This document shows positions 10,065 through 22,475 of a stretch of DNA of 64,000 bases, piece after piece; within the stretch, counting starts at the first letter, position 1, and each line of letters begins with the position of its first letter. Where the stretch lies: contig WJYM01000002.1 of the NCBI GenBank assembly GCA_009668205.1, positions 1 through 64,000 of the forward strand. The letters are read 5' to 3'. The stretch comes from Enterobacteriaceae bacterium RIT691 (lineage in GTDB: Bacteria; Pseudomonadota; Gammaproteobacteria; Enterobacterales; Enterobacteriaceae). A program made the position numbers and the translations under genes. The notes beneath the pieces were generated by a model. It worked only from the letters and a program-made list of their open reading frames with translations. It was not told the origin of the DNA and searched no databases.

Positions 10065-11579
10065 TTAGCCTTTGATCCCTAGCCGCTTTGCCAGCCGGTG
10101 CAGATTTGCCGCATCCAGCGAAAGCGCACGAGCGGCCGACGCCCAGTTGTTTTGCTGGCTGTGCAACGCCTGCACAATGGCCTGACGCTGAAACGCCTCG
10201 GTCGCCTCGCGCAGATTCACCGGTTCCGCCGCCTGCGACGGCACTGAAACCGCCGCTGATGTCTCGCCGCTTAACGAAAAATGCGACGGCGTCAGAACCA
10301 CGTCATCACTCACGCTCGCCGCCCGCGCCAACACGACCGCACGATGAATTGCGTGCTCAAGTTCACGCACGTTGCCAGGCCATGCATAGGCCGCCAGTTG
10401 AGCGCGCGTGGCGGGACTCAGCACAACCTGAGAAAGCCCCATTCGCAGCCGGCACTGTTCGCAGAAATAACCCGCGAGCAAAATGACATCGTCCCCGCGC
10501 TCGCGCAGCGCCGGGACAGAAAGTGGGAACACGCTCAGGCGATGAAACAGATCGGCTCGAAAACGTCCTGCCAGCACTTCTTCTCGCAGATCGCGGTTGG
10601 TGGCGGCCAACACCCGGACATTCACCCGCAGACTCCGGTCGTCCCCTACCCGCTGGATATCGCCGTACTGCAGGACCCGCAGCAGCTTGGCCTGAAGCGC
10701 AAGCGAGAGCTCACCGATTTCATCGAGAAACAGCGTGCCGTTATCGGCAATTTCAAACTTTCCGCTGCGATGGCTGATGGCGCCGGTAAACGCGCCCTTC
10801 ACATGCCCGAACAGTTCACTTTCTGCCACGCTTTCCGGCAGTGCCGCACAGTTGAGATAAACCAACGCGTGCCCCGCCCGCGGTGACTGCTGGTGAATCG
10901 CCTTCGCCACCAGCTCTTTGCCGGTGCCCGTTTCCCCCCCGATCAGCACGTTGAGATCGGAGGCAGACACAATCTCAATCTCTTTCTTCAGCTGTTGCAT
11001 CGGTGCAGAAAGGCCAATCATCTCCTGGCTTCCCGCCTCAACGCCCTTCGGCGTCGGCCCTGCCAGAAGGTTTTGGCTTTCCAGTCTGGCGATCAGCAGT
11101 GCGTTATTCAGCGCCCCCGCCACCAGCGCAGCAATCAGCCGCAGCTCTTCGTTGCTGTAGCTGTCGAACTGGTGCGCATCCATGCCGTCCAGCGTCAGCG
11201 CGCCAATCAGCGTCTGCCCGGCAAACAGCGGCAGACCCAGGCAGGCATGCACCTTCAGGCTCTCTTGTCCTGGGATCAGGCCATCGTAAGGATCGGGTAA
11301 ATCACTGTCGGCAGGGAAACGCACCACGTCACCCGCACGGGCAATGGCTTCAAGGCGCGGATGACCTTCCAGCGCAAAGCGCCGCCCAAGCACATCTTTT
11401 GCCAGGCCATCGATAGCCAGGGGAATGAACTGATGTGCCTCATAGCGCAACAGCGCCGACGCATCGCAGCCCAGCAGCTGGCGCAGGGTGGTGATTAAGC
11501 GGGAAAAGCGATCCGGATGCCCGATATCACTCTGCAGTTCAATGGCAATGTTTGCCAGCGCCTCAGTGGAAAAACTCAT
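10065..11579 (-). CDS. norR: nitric oxide-responsive sigma-54 activator NorR
   Basis: NorR activates norVW when nitric oxide binds the non-haem iron of its N-terminal GAF domain. The 504-residue protein is full length: GAF about 20-165, AAA+ about 185-420 with [15 protein letters not shown] (Walker A) and the sigma-54-contacting GAFTGA loop, and a C-terminal Fis-type HTH. It is divergent from norV. The three NorR sites lie between the two genes. Nothing unusual is seen. Confidence 0.97.
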   Translation of the reverse strand: MSFSTEALANIAIELQSDIGHPDRFSRLITTLRQLLGCDASALLRYEAHQFIPLAIDGLAKDVLGRRFALEGHPRLEAIARAGDVVRFPADSDLPDPYDGLIPGQESLKVHACLGLPLFAGQTLIGALTLDGMDAHQFDSYSNEELRLIAALVAGALNNALLIARLESQNLLAGPTPKGVEAGSQEMIGLSAPMQQLKKEIEIVSASDLNVLIGGETGTGKELVAKAIHQQSPRAGHALVYLNCAALPESVAESELFGHVKGAFTGAISHRSGKFEIADNGTLFLDEIGELSLALQAKLLRVLQYGDIQRVGDDRSLRVNVRVLAATNRDLREEVLAGRFRADLFHRLSVFPLSVPALRERGDDVILLAGYFCEQCRLRMGLSQVVLSPATRAQLAAYAWPGNVRELEHAIHRAVVLARAASVSDDVVLTPSHFSLSGETSAAVSVPSQAAEPVNLREATEAFQRQAIVQALHSQQNNWASAARALSLDAANLHRLAKRLGIKG

Positions 11580-11591
11580 GCCTGCCTCGTG

Positions 11592-11647
11592 GTCATTCTG
11601 ACTATACCCCTTGTCGTATTGACAACATCAATCATAGTCATAATGAC
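11592..11647 (+). promoter_or_regulatory. three NorR enhancer sites
   Basis: Three GT-N7-AC elements occur at 11592-11602, 11613-11623 and 11637-11647, each of the form GTCnnnnTGAC. They lie 55-110 bases upstream of the sigma-54 promoter of norV, as in E. coli, where three sites are needed for NorR hexamer assembly. Confidence 0.92.
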
Positions 11648-11701
11648 AATTCACAGCAATGATGATTATTTAAAATCGTTATATATCAGTCAAATAAAGA
11701 C

Positions 11702-11716
11702 TGGCACGCATCTTGA
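11702..11716 (+). promoter_or_regulatory. sigma-54 promoter of norVW
   Basis: TGGCACGCATCTTGA fits TGGCAC-N5-TTGC except for the last base. It is 47 bases before the norV ATG and is served by the three upstream NorR sites. Confidence 0.88.
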
Positions 11717-11763
11717 TATAGCTACATCACTTTTTATGCACCAAATGACTGATTGAGGATGTT

Positions 11764-13206
11764 ATGGCTATTCAGGTTAAAAACACGATTCACTGGGTTG
11801 GACAACGCGACTGGGAAGTGCGTGATTTTCATGGCACCGAGTACAAAACCCTGCGCGGTAGCAGCTATAACAGCTATCTGATCCGGGAAGAGAAAAATGT
11901 GCTGATTGATACCGTCGACCATAAATTCAGCCGCGAATTCGTGCAGAACCTGCGTGCCGAAATCGATCTGGCCGACATCGACTGCATCATCATTAACCAC
12001 GCCGAAGAAGATCACGCAGGCGCACTGACCGAACTGATGTCCTGTATTCCGGATACGCCAATCTATTGCACCGCCAACGCCATCGACTCGATCAACGGCC
12101 ACCATCACCACCCGGAGTGGGATTTCCACGTGGTAAAAACCGGCGACACGCTGGACATCGGCAACGGCAAGCAGCTTATCTTTGTGGAAACCCCCATGCT
12201 GCACTGGCCAGACAGCATGATGACCTACATGACCGGTGACGCGGTGCTGTTCAGTAACGATGCTTTTGGTCAGCACTACTGCGACGAGCGCCTGTTCAAT
12301 GACGAAGTGGATCAAACCGAACTGTTCGAACAGTGCCAGCGCTATTATGCCAACATCCTCACACCGTTCAGCCGTCTGGTGACGCCGAAGATTACCGAAA
12401 TCCTCGGCTTCAACCTGCCCGTCGAGATGATTGCCACGTCTCACGGCGTGGTATGGCGCGACAACCCGACTCAGATCGTCGAAATGTACCTGAAGTGGGC
12501 GGCGGACTATCAGGAAGATCGCATTACCCTTTTCTACGACACCATGTCGAACAACACCCGCATGATGGCTGATGCGATTGCTCAGGGGATCAACGAAGTC
12601 GATCCCCGCGTGGCGGTGAAAATCTTCAACGTATCCAAAAGCGACAAGAACGACGTGCTGACCAATGTTTTCCGCTCAAAAGGCGTATTGGTGGGCACCT
12701 CCACCATGAACAACGTGATGATGCCGAAAATTGCCGGTCTGGTGGAAGAGATGACCGGCCTGCGCTTTCGTAACAAACGCGCCAGCGCCTTTGGTTCACA
12801 CGGCTGGAGCGGCGGCGCAGTCGACCGCCTGTCTACCCGTTTGCAGGATGCGGGCTTTGAAATGTCGCTGAGCCTGAAAGCCAAATGGCGTCCTGACCTG
12901 GACGCGCTGGAAGTCTGCCGTGAACACGGACGCGAAATTGCCCGCCAATGGGCGCTGTCTCCGCTGCCCGCCACGGCGACCGAAGCCGCTTGCGCATCTT
13001 TAAACGAAACCGCGCTAGCGGCCACCGACGGCGGCCCTGCCATGCAGTGCAGTGTTTGCCAGTGGATTTACGACCCTGCTCAAGGAGAGCCGAATCAGGA
13101 TGTTGCGCCGGGTACGCCATGGAGCGACGTTCCGGATAGCTTCCTGTGTCCTGAGTGCTCATTGGGTAAAGAGGTCTTTGATGTGCTAGCCACGGAGGCA
13201 AAATGA
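11764..13206 (+). CDS. norV: anaerobic nitric oxide reductase flavorubredoxin NorV
   Basis: NorV reduces nitric oxide to nitrous oxide in anaerobic cytoplasm at a di-iron site. Domains of the 480-residue protein: a metallo-beta-lactamase-like di-iron domain with HAEEDH at 79-84; a flavodoxin domain from about residue 255 ([13 protein letters not shown]); and a C-terminal rubredoxin with CSVCQWIYD and CPECSLG. It overlaps norW by four bases (ATGA). Transcription is from the NorR/sigma-54 promoter. Confidence 0.98.
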   Translation: MAIQVKNTIHWVGQRDWEVRDFHGTEYKTLRGSSYNSYLIREEKNVLIDTVDHKFSREFVQNLRAEIDLADIDCIIINHAEEDHAGALTELMSCIPDTPIYCTANAIDSINGHHHHPEWDFHVVKTGDTLDIGNGKQLIFVETPMLHWPDSMMTYMTGDAVLFSNDAFGQHYCDERLFNDEVDQTELFEQCQRYYANILTPFSRLVTPKITEILGFNLPVEMIATSHGVVWRDNPTQIVEMYLKWAADYQEDRITLFYDTMSNNTRMMADAIAQGINEVDPRVAVKIFNVSKSDKNDVLTNVFRSKGVLVGTSTMNNVMMPKIAGLVEEMTGLRFRNKRASAFGSHGWSGGAVDRLSTRLQDAGFEMSLSLKAKWRPDLDALEVCREHGREIARQWALSPLPATATEAACASLNETALAATDGGPAMQCSVCQWIYDPAQGEPNQDVAPGTPWSDVPDSFLCPECSLGKEVFDVLATEAK

Positions 13207-14336
13207 CTTCAGGTATCGTTATCATCGGCTCGGGCTTTGCCGCCCGCCAGCTGGTGAAAAATATCCGTAAGCAGGATCCGGCGATCCCCCTGACGCTGAT
13301 CGCCGCCGACAGCATGGATGAGTACAACAAGCCGGATCTCAGCCACGCGATCAGCCGCGATCAGCGGGCAGACGATCTGACGCTGCAGACCGCTGGCGAG
13401 TTTGCTGAACAGTATCATCTGCACCTCTTTCCGCACACCTGGGTAACGGCTATCGATCCCGTCGCTCGGGTGGTGAAAAGTGCCGACCGGCAGTGGGGCT
13501 ATGACAAACTGGTGCTGGCGACCGGCGCCCGGGCGGCGCTCCCGCCGGTAGACGGCAAGGCGTTGCTGATAACCCTGAACAGCCAGCAGGAATACGCCGC
13601 CGCACAGCAGCAACTGCATGACGCTCGCCGGGTGCTGATTGTCGGCGGCGGCCTGATTGGCTGCGAGTTAGCGATGGATTTCCACCGCGCGGGCAAGGCG
13701 GTCAGCGTGATCGACAGTTCCGCCAGCCTGCTCTCCTCGCTGATGCCGCCTGAAGTCAGCAGCCGCTTGCAGCATCAGTTAACGCAAAGCGGCGTGGAGC
13801 TGCTGCTTAACTCGCAGGTGAAATCCTTGTCCCAGGGCGAAAATGGCGTCGTCGTGACGATCGACCATGGACAGCAACGTACCGTTGATGCCGTTATCGC
13901 TGCGACCGGATTACGTCCGGAGACAGCCCTCGCTCAACGGGCGGGCGTGACGGTGAACCGGGGAATAGTGGTCAATAATCAGCTTCAGACCAGCGATCCG
14001 CATATTTTCGCGCTCGGCGACTGTGCGGAGATCAACGGCCAAATGCTGCCTTTCCTGCAGCCGATTTTGCTGAGCGCGCTGAGCCTGGCAAAAACGCTGC
14101 TGGGCACACCCGCCGATCTTAAACTGTCGCCGATGCTGGTGAAAATCAAAACGCCTTTGCTGCCACTGCAGTTAGCCGGAGAGACGCCGCGCAAAGATTT
14201 GCACTGGACGCTTGAGATCAACGGCGCGGGAATGACCGCACAGGGTTTTGACGACAATGACCGTCTTCGTGCGTTTGTGGTCAGCGAGGAGAAGATGAAG
14301 CAGGCCTTTGGTTTGCTGAAACAACTCTCCGCCTGA
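13203..14336 (+). CDS. norW: NADH:flavorubredoxin reductase NorW
   Basis: NorW is an FAD enzyme that passes electrons from NADH to the rubredoxin domain of NorV. The 377-residue protein has an N-terminal FAD motif ([14 protein letters not shown]), a central NADH-binding [13 protein letters not shown] and a C-terminal FAD-contacting [12 protein letters not shown]. It is translationally coupled to norV. Length is normal. Confidence 0.97.
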   Translation: MTSGIVIIGSGFAARQLVKNIRKQDPAIPLTLIAADSMDEYNKPDLSHAISRDQRADDLTLQTAGEFAEQYHLHLFPHTWVTAIDPVARVVKSADRQWGYDKLVLATGARAALPPVDGKALLITLNSQQEYAAAQQQLHDARRVLIVGGGLIGCELAMDFHRAGKAVSVIDSSASLLSSLMPPEVSSRLQHQLTQSGVELLLNSQVKSLSQGENGVVVTIDHGQQRTVDAVIAATGLRPETALAQRAGVTVNRGIVVNNQLQTSDPHIFALGDCAEINGQMLPFLQPILLSALSLAKTLLGTPADLKLSPMLVKIKTPLLPLQLAGETPRKDLHWTLEINGAGMTAQGFDDNDRLRAFVVSEEKMKQAFGLLKQLSA

Positions 14337-14340
14337 ACGG

Positions 14341-14370
14341 AGGCCGGGTGGCACGATGCTCACCCGGCCT
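14341..14370. repeat. palindrome after norW
   Basis: A perfect 10-bp inverted repeat AGGCCGGGTG/CACCCGGCCT (14341-14350/14361-14370) lies four bases past the norW stop. It resembles an enterobacterial REP-type palindrome or a bidirectional terminator shared with the convergent nickel permease gene. A short T-run is present only at 14391-14396. Confidence 0.6.
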
Positions 14371-14412
14371 GCCCGCGCGTTCACAGCGTTTTTTGGCCCA
14401 CCGGGCAAAACA

Positions 14413-15429
14413 TTACACGCTTAAGGCGTCGTAACCCCGCCAACGGTACACCGCCAGCGAAATGATCCAACAGGCGACGAACAGCCCCATCACGATAAAA
14501 CCGGCGTTACCGAGATTATCGTTCAGCGCGCCGACCACGTTCCACAGCCCGCCGCTGAAACCGAATTTATCCATTAGTAAGCCCAATGCTTCGAGGCCAC
14601 CAATAAACAGCGCCACCACCACAGACGTGCCGGTGATGGTCATGTTGTAATAGAGCTTGCGCTGTGGTTTGTTGAATGCCCAGCCGTAAGCGCCCACCAT
14701 CAACACGTTATCGAGGGTGTCGATCAGCGCCATACCGCTGGCAAACAGCGCCGGGAAAATCATGATGTTCCAGATGGACATCCCACTGGAGGCGCTGGCG
14801 GCGGTGATCCCCAGCACCCCAATTTCCGTCGCCGTATCAAACCCCAGTCCGAACAAAAAACCCACCAGGTACATGTGCCAGCTTTTGCCAATCAGACGGA
14901 ACGTTTTACCAAACAGCCAGCTCATCACCCCACCGGCGGCGACGACGTCCGTACTGAAGGGTTTGCCCTGCTTAAAAGCGCGAAAGCTGCGCCACACGCT
15001 GCGTAAAATAATCAGGTTCACAAACGCCATCGCCAGCAAAAACAGCGATGAAACCGCCGTGCCGATCAGGCTGCCGGTATCGTGAAACCAGCCCATCTGT
15101 TTCTGGAAAGCCGTTGCGGTCGCGGCAATCGCTGCCGAAGCCAACACCACAATCGAAGAGTGCCCCAACGAAAACCACGCGCCAACGCCATACGGACGCT
15201 TGCCCTGCTGCATCATTTTGCGCGTGACGGTATCAATTGCCGCAATATGATCGGCATCGACAGCATGGCGTAAACCGTAGCCCCAGGCCAACAAGCTCGC
15301 CGCCATCAGCGCCCCACTATGACCGAACACCTGCCAGGCCCAACACCAGGCCAGCAGATTCGCCAGGAGCAGTCCCCCCACCAGCAGCGCTGCGCGGGGT
15401 TGTTGGCGTAAAAGCGTCATCAGCATCAT
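14413..15429 (-). CDS. nickel/cobalt permease, NiCoT (HoxN/NixA) family
   Basis: This is an inner-membrane secondary transporter for nickel or cobalt. The 338-residue protein has eight predicted membrane segments and the NiCoT signature RHAVDADHI at about 54-62, plus LGHSSIV and GFDTATEIG, all known metal-pathway motifs. Its ATG overlaps the hypF stop (ATGA), so it is the third gene of hydN-hypF. This placement makes nickel for [NiFe] hydrogenase the likely substrate. E. coli lacks this gene and uses NikABCDE instead. Confidence 0.92.
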   Translation of the reverse strand: MMLMTLLRQQPRAALLVGGLLLANLLAWCWAWQVFGHSGALMAASLLAWGYGLRHAVDADHIAAIDTVTRKMMQQGKRPYGVGAWFSLGHSSIVVLASAAIAATATAFQKQMGWFHDTGSLIGTAVSSLFLLAMAFVNLIILRSVWRSFRAFKQGKPFSTDVVAAGGVMSWLFGKTFRLIGKSWHMYLVGFLFGLGFDTATEIGVLGITAASASSGMSIWNIMIFPALFASGMALIDTLDNVLMVGAYGWAFNKPQRKLYYNMTITGTSVVVALFIGGLEALGLLMDKFGFSGGLWNVVGALNDNLGNAGFIVMGLFVACWIISLAVYRWRGYDALSV

Positions 15430-17645
15430 TCCGTACTTCCCTTCTGCAAACGGGCAGCGGCAATCACCGCCTGTCCAAATGAAATTCCCCCGTCGCCTGA
15501 TGGCAATCGGTTTGGAAATAAAAGTGTAAAACCAGACAGATAAAACGCCAGCCTCTCGCGTAACAGTCGGTTATGCAGCACGCCACCGCCAAAAGCCAGG
15601 GTGGTGATACCGCGTATTTCCGCGTGATGGCGCATGACATCCGCCAAACCTTGTGCCAGCACGTCATGAAACGCCCAGGCTTTCTCAGCTTCCGGCGCGT
15701 TCCAGTTCAGCCACTGCTGCCAAAACGTGGCCATATCGAGTGCGCGATCCAGCGTTAACGGATGCGCGTCTGACGTACTTTGCCTCGCCAGCGCTTCCAG
15801 GCGACAGGCCGCTTCCCCCTCATAGCTCAACGCAGCAGGCGCACACGCCAGGCTGGCCGCCACCGCATCAAACAAACGCCCGCACGACGAGGCCAGCGGC
15901 GCGTTAATGCCACGTTCAACCGCCCGGGCCAGGGCCTGCGCAGGATGTTGTGCCAGCACAGGTGAATTCTGCCAGTCAGGCATAAACGCCAGACCCTGCG
16001 CGAGGAAATTGCGCCACGGCTGGCGAGCGGCTAAATCGCCTCCGGGAAGCGCCACCACAGGCAGCCCGGCGAGATGCTCAAATTCGCGGTAGTTGACCCG
16101 CAGGCACTCGCCGCCCCACAGCTCACCGTTTTCCCCCATGCCGATGCCATCAAGCGTCAGCGCAATTACATCGCCGCCCTCACGAGGCCAACCGTGCTCT
16201 GCGAGGCAGGCCGCGGCATGCGCGTGATGATGAAAAACCACCTCGCGCGGTAGCCCCAGTCTTTCACCCCACTGCGCTGAGCGGTAGCCCGGATGCGCAT
16301 CCACCACAACACGCTCGGGGGTAAAATCGTATATCGACTGCATCAGGCTCAGCGCTTTTCGCCACTGGGCTTCCACTCCCTCTTCAGCCAAATCACCCAG
16401 ATGCTGGCTTAATACGGCTTCTTTTCCACGCACCAGACAGAAGGTGTTTTTCATGTCTGCACCGCAGCACAGTATCGGCGGCACATCGTCAAACCCCGGC
16501 GGAAGGGGTAGAGCATCCGGCACAAACCCCCTCGCCCGGCGCAGCATTTCCCCGCTTTGCCGAACCACGGAGTCATCCATCCGCTGAACGATGTCGCGGT
16601 TATGCAGTAAAAATCCGTCGGTGATGGCGGCTAAATCCGTCAGCGCCTCAGCATTGGCGATCGCCGGGGGTTTGCCATTCACATTGCCGGAAGTCATCAC
16701 CAACGGACGCTGTAACGCCTGCATCAGCAAGTGCTGCAGCGGGTTAGCGGGCAGCATGACGCCCACTTCATCGAGCCCTGGCGCAATGCCTTCGCCAGTC
16801 CCTTGAACCGCCGCTTTCGCTACCAGCACGATGGGCGCAGCCGGAGTGTTAAGCAATTTTTGTGCCTGTTCTGGCAGAGCGTCACTTTTCGCCAGCATCA
16901 CCGCCAGCGGTTTTGTCGGGCGACGCTTGCGGGCGCGCAGTCGTGCAACGGCCGCAGCATTTCCGGCATCACAGGCAAGATGAAAGCCTCCCAGCCCTTT
17001 CACCGCCACAATGCCACCGGCAGCAATCAGCGCCACGGCGACAGACAGTGCGGCGTCGCCGCTGAGCGTCTGTGCATCGCCATGCCAGAGGAGTTCAGGG
17101 CCACATTCTGCACAGGCCACGGGCTGTGCGTGGAAACGGCGATCGCGCGGGTCGCGATACTCTTTTTCGCAGGCCGGGCATAGGGGAAAGGCCGCCATGC
17201 TGGTGAACGGGCGGTCGTAAGGCATGGCGTTGATGATAGTGAAACGCGGGCCGCAGTGGGTGCAGTTGATAAACGGGTAGCGATAACGGCGGTTATCAGG
17301 ATCGTTCATTTCCGTCAGACAGGCAGAGCACGTGGCCGCATCCGGCACAATTTGCGTGCTCATGCTCCCAGCTCCGCTTTCATGGATAGTGAAATCGTCG
17401 GGCGGAGTGTCCCAGCCATACGGTGAGCACTCTGCACTATCAATGCGCGCCAAAGGAGGGCAATGCCTCTGCAGATGAGCAACAAATTCCTGCGGCTCAC
17501 CCAGCAGATGCACCAGCACCCCTTCACTGTCGTTACTGACGTTACCGCAGCGTCCAAGCTGTTGAGCCGTCTGCCAGACAAACGGCCGAAATCCCACGCC
17601 CTGAACTTTGCCCCGGATACGGATAACGGTGCCCCTGGTGGTCAT
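15426..17645 (-). CDS. hypF: carbamoyltransferase HypF
   Basis: HypF converts carbamoyl phosphate and ATP to a carbamoyl adenylate and transfers the carbamoyl group to HypE, the source of the cyanide ligands of [NiFe] hydrogenases. The 739-residue protein has an N-terminal acylphosphatase domain ([13 protein letters not shown]), paired C4 zinc fingers ([32 protein letters not shown]), a YrdC-like domain and a Kae1-like C-terminal domain with [13 protein letters not shown]. It begins one base after the hydN stop. Length is close to the E. coli protein. Confidence 0.97.
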   Translation of the reverse strand: MTTRGTVIRIRGKVQGVGFRPFVWQTAQQLGRCGNVSNDSEGVLVHLLGEPQEFVAHLQRHCPPLARIDSAECSPYGWDTPPDDFTIHESGAGSMSTQIVPDAATCSACLTEMNDPDNRRYRYPFINCTHCGPRFTIINAMPYDRPFTSMAAFPLCPACEKEYRDPRDRRFHAQPVACAECGPELLWHGDAQTLSGDAALSVAVALIAAGGIVAVKGLGGFHLACDAGNAAAVARLRARKRRPTKPLAVMLAKSDALPEQAQKLLNTPAAPIVLVAKAAVQGTGEGIAPGLDEVGVMLPANPLQHLLMQALQRPLVMTSGNVNGKPPAIANAEALTDLAAITDGFLLHNRDIVQRMDDSVVRQSGEMLRRARGFVPDALPLPPGFDDVPPILCCGADMKNTFCLVRGKEAVLSQHLGDLAEEGVEAQWRKALSLMQSIYDFTPERVVVDAHPGYRSAQWGERLGLPREVVFHHHAHAAACLAEHGWPREGGDVIALTLDGIGMGENGELWGGECLRVNYREFEHLAGLPVVALPGGDLAARQPWRNFLAQGLAFMPDWQNSPVLAQHPAQALARAVERGINAPLASSCGRLFDAVAASLACAPAALSYEGEAACRLEALARQSTSDAHPLTLDRALDMATFWQQWLNWNAPEAEKAWAFHDVLAQGLADVMRHHAEIRGITTLAFGGGVLHNRLLRERLAFYLSGFTLLFPNRLPSGDGGISFGQAVIAAARLQKGSTE

Positions 17646-17646
17646 T

Positions 17647-18174
17647 TTAGAATGCCAGAGCGGTGCGGCGGCGTTTTTCAGCGTTCAGTTTTTCGAGTGC
17701 AGCACGGTCGATGCACACCAGGGCCTCGGTCGGACAGGAAGCGATGCAGGCCGGGCCTTCCTCGCGAGTATGGCAGAGGTCGCATTTATTGGCTTCGGCC
17801 TTTTCCATTTTCACCCGCATGCCAAAACCGCTGGTGCGAACCACAGGACGAACCACCACTTCCATGGCGCCATACGGGCAGGCCACCACGCAGGTTTTAC
17901 ACCCGATGCAACGCTCCTGCATCACATGCACAAAGCCATTTTCACGGGCTATCGCACCGTTTGGACAGACGTTTGCACAGGGAGCATCTTCACACTGGCG
18001 ACAGGCGGTCGCGGTAGAAATGTTCACCCCTTTCACCACATGGATCCGGGGTAGAAAAGTTTGTGGGGTCAGGGCCGCACAGTCCTGTTCTTCGTGGTGT
18101 GCGACAGCACAGGCAACTTCACAGGTACGACAGCCAATACATTTGCTCGCTTCTGCGATAATGAAACGGTTCAT
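17647..18174 (-). CDS. hydN: 4Fe-4S electron carrier HydN
   Basis: HydN is a ferredoxin-like protein thought to carry electrons for formate dehydrogenase-H. Four CxxCxxC-type cluster sets are visible: [31 protein letters not shown] and [14 protein letters not shown] take the start at ATG 18174 (175 residues, [12 protein letters not shown]), with GGAGG just upstream; the frame to 18189 would place its start inside that site. A sigma-54 promoter precedes it. It heads the hydN-hypF-nickel permease operon. Confidence 0.95.
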   Translation of the reverse strand: MNRFIIAEASKCIGCRTCEVACAVAHHEEQDCAALTPQTFLPRIHVVKGVNISTATACRQCEDAPCANVCPNGAIARENGFVHVMQERCIGCKTCVVACPYGAMEVVVRPVVRTSGFGMRVKMEKAEANKCDLCHTREEGPACIASCPTEALVCIDRAALEKLNAEKRRRTALAF

Positions 18175-18211
18175 CCACTCCTCCGGCATTAGGCGTTAAG
18201 GCCGGGTTTAT

Positions 18212-18226
18212 GCATTTTCCGCACCA
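18212..18226 (-). promoter_or_regulatory. sigma-54 promoter of hydN-hypF-permease
   Basis: The minus strand reads TGGTGCGGAAAATGC, with GG and GC at the correct 10-base separation of a -24/-12 element. The 10-bp palindrome at 18270-18292 upstream is a candidate FhlA site. Confidence 0.75.
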
Positions 18227-18269
18227 ATTTTTAACTCTATGTTTTTACATTGAATTATTAACAGAGAAT

Positions 18270-18292
18270 GACGATGACAGCGTGTCATCGTC
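18270..18292. promoter_or_regulatory. 10-bp palindrome, candidate FhlA upstream site
   Basis: GACGATGACA-GCG-TGTCATCGTC is a perfect inverted repeat, 44 bases upstream of the hydN -24 element and 14 bases past the ascG stop. It shares ACAGCGT followed by TCA/CAT elements with sequences in the hyfA-hypA gap (35750-35773, 35825-35843). It could also act as an ascG terminator hairpin, though no U-run follows. Confidence 0.5.
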
Positions 18293-18305
18293 ATAAATGT
18301 CGATA

Positions 18306-19319
18306 TCAGGCAAAAGGCCCGTCGGTGACAGACTCGCGCAGGATAAGCTCGCCGGGAAACTCAGACTGGAAATTGAACTCGCCGCCATCCAGCATGAATA
18401 TCAGCCGGTTGATGGTTTCTTCAACCATCGCCGTCACCGGGATTTTGACGCTGGCCAGCGCAGGAATGGTATAGGGGGCCAGCGCGACGTCATCAAAACC
18501 AATGACAGACACCTGCTGCGGAACCTGCACACCGCTGGCATGCAGCTGTTTGATGGCACCAATGGCCATATCGTCATTACTCGCCACCAGTGCGCTGAAA
18601 GTAAGTTTGCGTTCCAGCAGGGTCTCCACCGCGGCAGCCCCGGTTTGCGGAGTCCATTTCCCTTCCACAATCAGATCATCCCGCACGGTGATATCGTGCT
18701 TGTCCAACGCCGTTTTGTACCCTGCCAGGCGCTCAATCCCCGTCGGGGAATCCAGCGAGCCGGTAATAAACGCGATATCGCGATGGCCTTGCCCGATCAG
18801 TTGCTCAACCGCCATCTGGCTGGAGGCTTTTTGATCGGACCAGACGCAATGGCTGTTGTTTTTGCGCAGGCGACGGTTCAGCACCATGATCGGCTGATCG
18901 TGATCGCGGATGATCTCATCCATCTCTTCAGGCGTCAGAAAACGCGGATAGATGATGATCGCATCGCAGCGCAGATCGAGCAGATACTGGATCGCCGCCC
19001 TCTCCTCTTCGGCGCTGTGCTTACCATCCGCAAGGATCAACTGGCGTCCCTGATCTTCCGTCAGCCGCGCCGCATGAAACAACAGTTCGCTAAAGTAGAC
19101 CCCGTGATACAGCGTGTTGGTCACCACCAGGCCCAGCGTCTGGCTCTTCTTCGTCGCCAGATTACGGGCGAGCAGATTCGGGCGATAACCGCTCTCTTCT
19201 ATCGCTTTATACACCCGGTCTTTTGTTTCCTGGCTGACGTAGCCATTGCCCGACAGCACGCGGGATACGGTGGCTTTCGACACGCCAGCGCGCTTCGCCA
19301 CTTCCAGCATCGTTGCCAT
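18306..19319 (-). CDS. ascG: LacI-family repressor AscG of the asc operon
   Basis: AscG represses ascFB, which import and cleave aromatic beta-glucosides. From ATG 19319 the protein has 337 residues: an N-terminal HTH (MLEVAKRAGVSKATVSRVLS) and a periplasmic-binding-like sensor domain. The open frame runs to 19427, but the start at 19319 (or 19328) matches the E. coli start and avoids an unlikely extension. It is divergent from ascF, with an operator and CRP site between them. Confidence 0.95.
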   Translation of the reverse strand: MATMLEVAKRAGVSKATVSRVLSGNGYVSQETKDRVYKAIEESGYRPNLLARNLATKKSQTLGLVVTNTLYHGVYFSELLFHAARLTEDQGRQLILADGKHSAEEERAAIQYLLDLRCDAIIIYPRFLTPEEMDEIIRDHDQPIMVLNRRLRKNNSHCVWSDQKASSQMAVEQLIGQGHRDIAFITGSLDSPTGIERLAGYKTALDKHDITVRDDLIVEGKWTPQTGAAAVETLLERKLTFSALVASNDDMAIGAIKQLHASGVQVPQQVSVIGFDDVALAPYTIPALASVKIPVTAMVEETINRLIFMLDGGEFNFQSEFPGELILRESVTDGPFA

Positions 19320-19394
19320 GTTGCTCATCCGTCTGAAAAAAGTGCTCGCAGTGTACTTCAGGAACTGCGGATTTTCAGCAATCAGCGATCTTGA

Positions 19395-19408
19395 GTGATC
19401 AAAATCAC
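19395..19408. promoter_or_regulatory. CRP site in the ascG-ascF gap
   Basis: GTGA-TCAAAA-TCAC is a perfect core of the CRP consensus (TGTGA-N6-TCACA). It lies 112 bases before ascF and supports catabolite control of the asc genes. Confidence 0.75.
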
Positions 19409-19469
19409 GAAAACGAAATAGATCCATTTTCGCTCTTGTTTGGCATTCGCAATCTCTTCATGATTTTGT

Positions 19470-19482
19470 GGAACCGGTTTCC
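19470..19482. promoter_or_regulatory. AscG-type operator before ascF
   Basis: GGAACCGGTTTCC is a near-perfect palindrome with the central CCGG typical of LacI-family operators such as that of AscG. It is 38 bases upstream of the ascF ATG, overlapping the expected promoter. Confidence 0.65.
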
Positions 19483-19519
19483 TATACAAATTTTCACCAC
19501 CCTATAATGGATTAACCCG

Positions 19520-20974
19520 ATGTCAAAAAACTATGCCGCGCTGGCCCTCGACGTGGTCGCCGCACTGGGCGGCGCTAACAACATCACCGCTGCAACCCAT
19601 TGCATGACGCGTTTGCGCTTTGTGCTCAGCGATCCCACTCTGGCTGATACCGATACGCTGAAAGGCCTCAAAGGCGTGATGGGCGTGGTACGCAGCGACA
19701 ACCAGTGCCAGGTGATCATCGGAAATACCGTTTCCCAGGCTTACAAAGAAGTGGTGCAACTGCTGCCTGCAAACCTGCAACCTGCCGTTGAGCAAGGCCC
19801 GCAAAAACTGACGCTACGCCGCATTGGCGCGGGGATCCTTGATGCGCTGATCGGCACGATGTCGCCGCTGATCCCGGCGATCATCGGCGGTTCCATGGTA
19901 AAACTGCTGGCGATGGTGCTGGAAATGTCCGGCGTGCTGACCAAAGGCGCGCCAACGCTGACCATTCTGACGGTCATTGGCGACGGGGCATTTTTCTTCC
20001 TGCCGCTGATGGTGGCCGCTTCTGCGGCAGTTAAATTCAAAACCAATATGTCGCTGGCGATTGCCATCGCGGGCGTGCTGGTGCATCCGAGCTTTATCGA
20101 GCTGATGGCGAAAGCCGCGCAGGGTGAGCACGTAGAATTCGCCTTTATTCCGGTGACGGCGGTGAAATACACCTATACGGTGATCCCGGCGCTGGTGATG
20201 ACCTGGTGTCTGTCCTATATCGAGCGTTGGGTGGATAAAATCACGCCTGCGGTCACAAAAAACTTCCTCAAGCCGATGCTGATTGTGCTGATTGCCGCTC
20301 CGCTGGCTATCCTGCTGATTGGCCCGATTGGCATCTGGATCGGTACCGCTATCTCCGCGCTGGTGTATACCGTTCATGACTACCTCGGCTGGCTGTCGGT
20401 GGCGATCATGGGTGCACTGTGGCCGCTGCTGGTGATGACCGGGATGCACCGCGTCTTTACGCCTACCATCATCCAGACCATCGCCACCACCGGTAAAGAA
20501 GGCATGGTGATGCCATCAGAAATCGGTGCCAACCTGTCGCTCGGCGGCTCATCGCTGGCAGTGGCGTGGAAAACCAAAAATCCGGAACTGCGCCAGACCG
20601 CGCTGGCCGCTGCCGCTTCCGCCATTCTGGCAGGGATTTCCGAACCCGCACTGTACGGCGTGGCGATCCGCCTGAAACGCCCGCTGATTGCGAGTCTGAT
20701 TAGCGGTTTCATCTGCGGCGCGGTGGCGGGGATTGCCGGGCTGGCAAGTCACTCCATGGCGGCACCGGGGCTCTTTACCAGCGTCCAGTTCTTTGACCCG
20801 GCGAATCCAATGACCATTGTCTGGGTCTTCGGCGTGATGGCGCTGGCCGTCGTACTCTCTTTCGTGCTGACGCTGCTGCTCGGTTTCGAAGATATTCCGG
20901 TAGAGGAACGTGCTGAACACGCGCGTAACACGCAGGGCATTTCCGCTACCGCACACCCTTTACAAGCGAGGTAA
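19520..20974 (+). CDS. ascF: PTS beta-glucoside transporter EIIBC AscF
   Basis: AscF phosphorylates and imports arbutin, salicin or cellobiose-like beta-glucosides. The 484-residue protein has an N-terminal EIIB domain with its phosphocysteine in THCMTRLRFVL (Cys28) and a long EIIC membrane domain with multiple segments. No EIIA domain is fused, as in E. coli AscF, so it relies on a separate EIIA. It is followed three bases later by ascB. Confidence 0.95.
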   Translation: MSKNYAALALDVVAALGGANNITAATHCMTRLRFVLSDPTLADTDTLKGLKGVMGVVRSDNQCQVIIGNTVSQAYKEVVQLLPANLQPAVEQGPQKLTLRRIGAGILDALIGTMSPLIPAIIGGSMVKLLAMVLEMSGVLTKGAPTLTILTVIGDGAFFFLPLMVAASAAVKFKTNMSLAIAIAGVLVHPSFIELMAKAAQGEHVEFAFIPVTAVKYTYTVIPALVMTWCLSYIERWVDKITPAVTKNFLKPMLIVLIAAPLAILLIGPIGIWIGTAISALVYTVHDYLGWLSVAIMGALWPLLVMTGMHRVFTPTIIQTIATTGKEGMVMPSEIGANLSLGGSSLAVAWKTKNPELRQTALAAAASAILAGISEPALYGVAIRLKRPLIASLISGFICGAVAGIAGLASHSMAAPGLFTSVQFFDPANPMTIVWVFGVMALAVVLSFVLTLLLGFEDIPVEERAEHARNTQGISATAHPLQAR

Positions 20975-22396
<1,422 letters not shown>

Positions 22397-22402
22397 TTTT
22401 GT

Positions 22403-22468
22403 GCCGGGCGGCGCTGCGCTTGCACTGGCCTACGATCCTGTAGGCCCGGTAAGCGCAGCGCCACCGGG
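22403..22468. repeat. REP/BIME element between ascB and hycI
   Basis: Inverted halves (GCCGGGCGGCGCTGCGCTTGC against GTAAGCGCAGCGCCACCGG) flank GGCCTAC/GTAGGCC, the pattern of an enterobacterial BIME. It lies between convergent genes, and a related copy is at 24797-24880. Confidence 0.85.
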
Positions 22469-22475
22469 AATGGGG

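Noticed and set aside
18297-19394. 365-codon plus-strand frame opposite ascG
   Set aside because: It mirrors the ascG reading frame. AscG has a clear HTH and a full-length LacI-family match.
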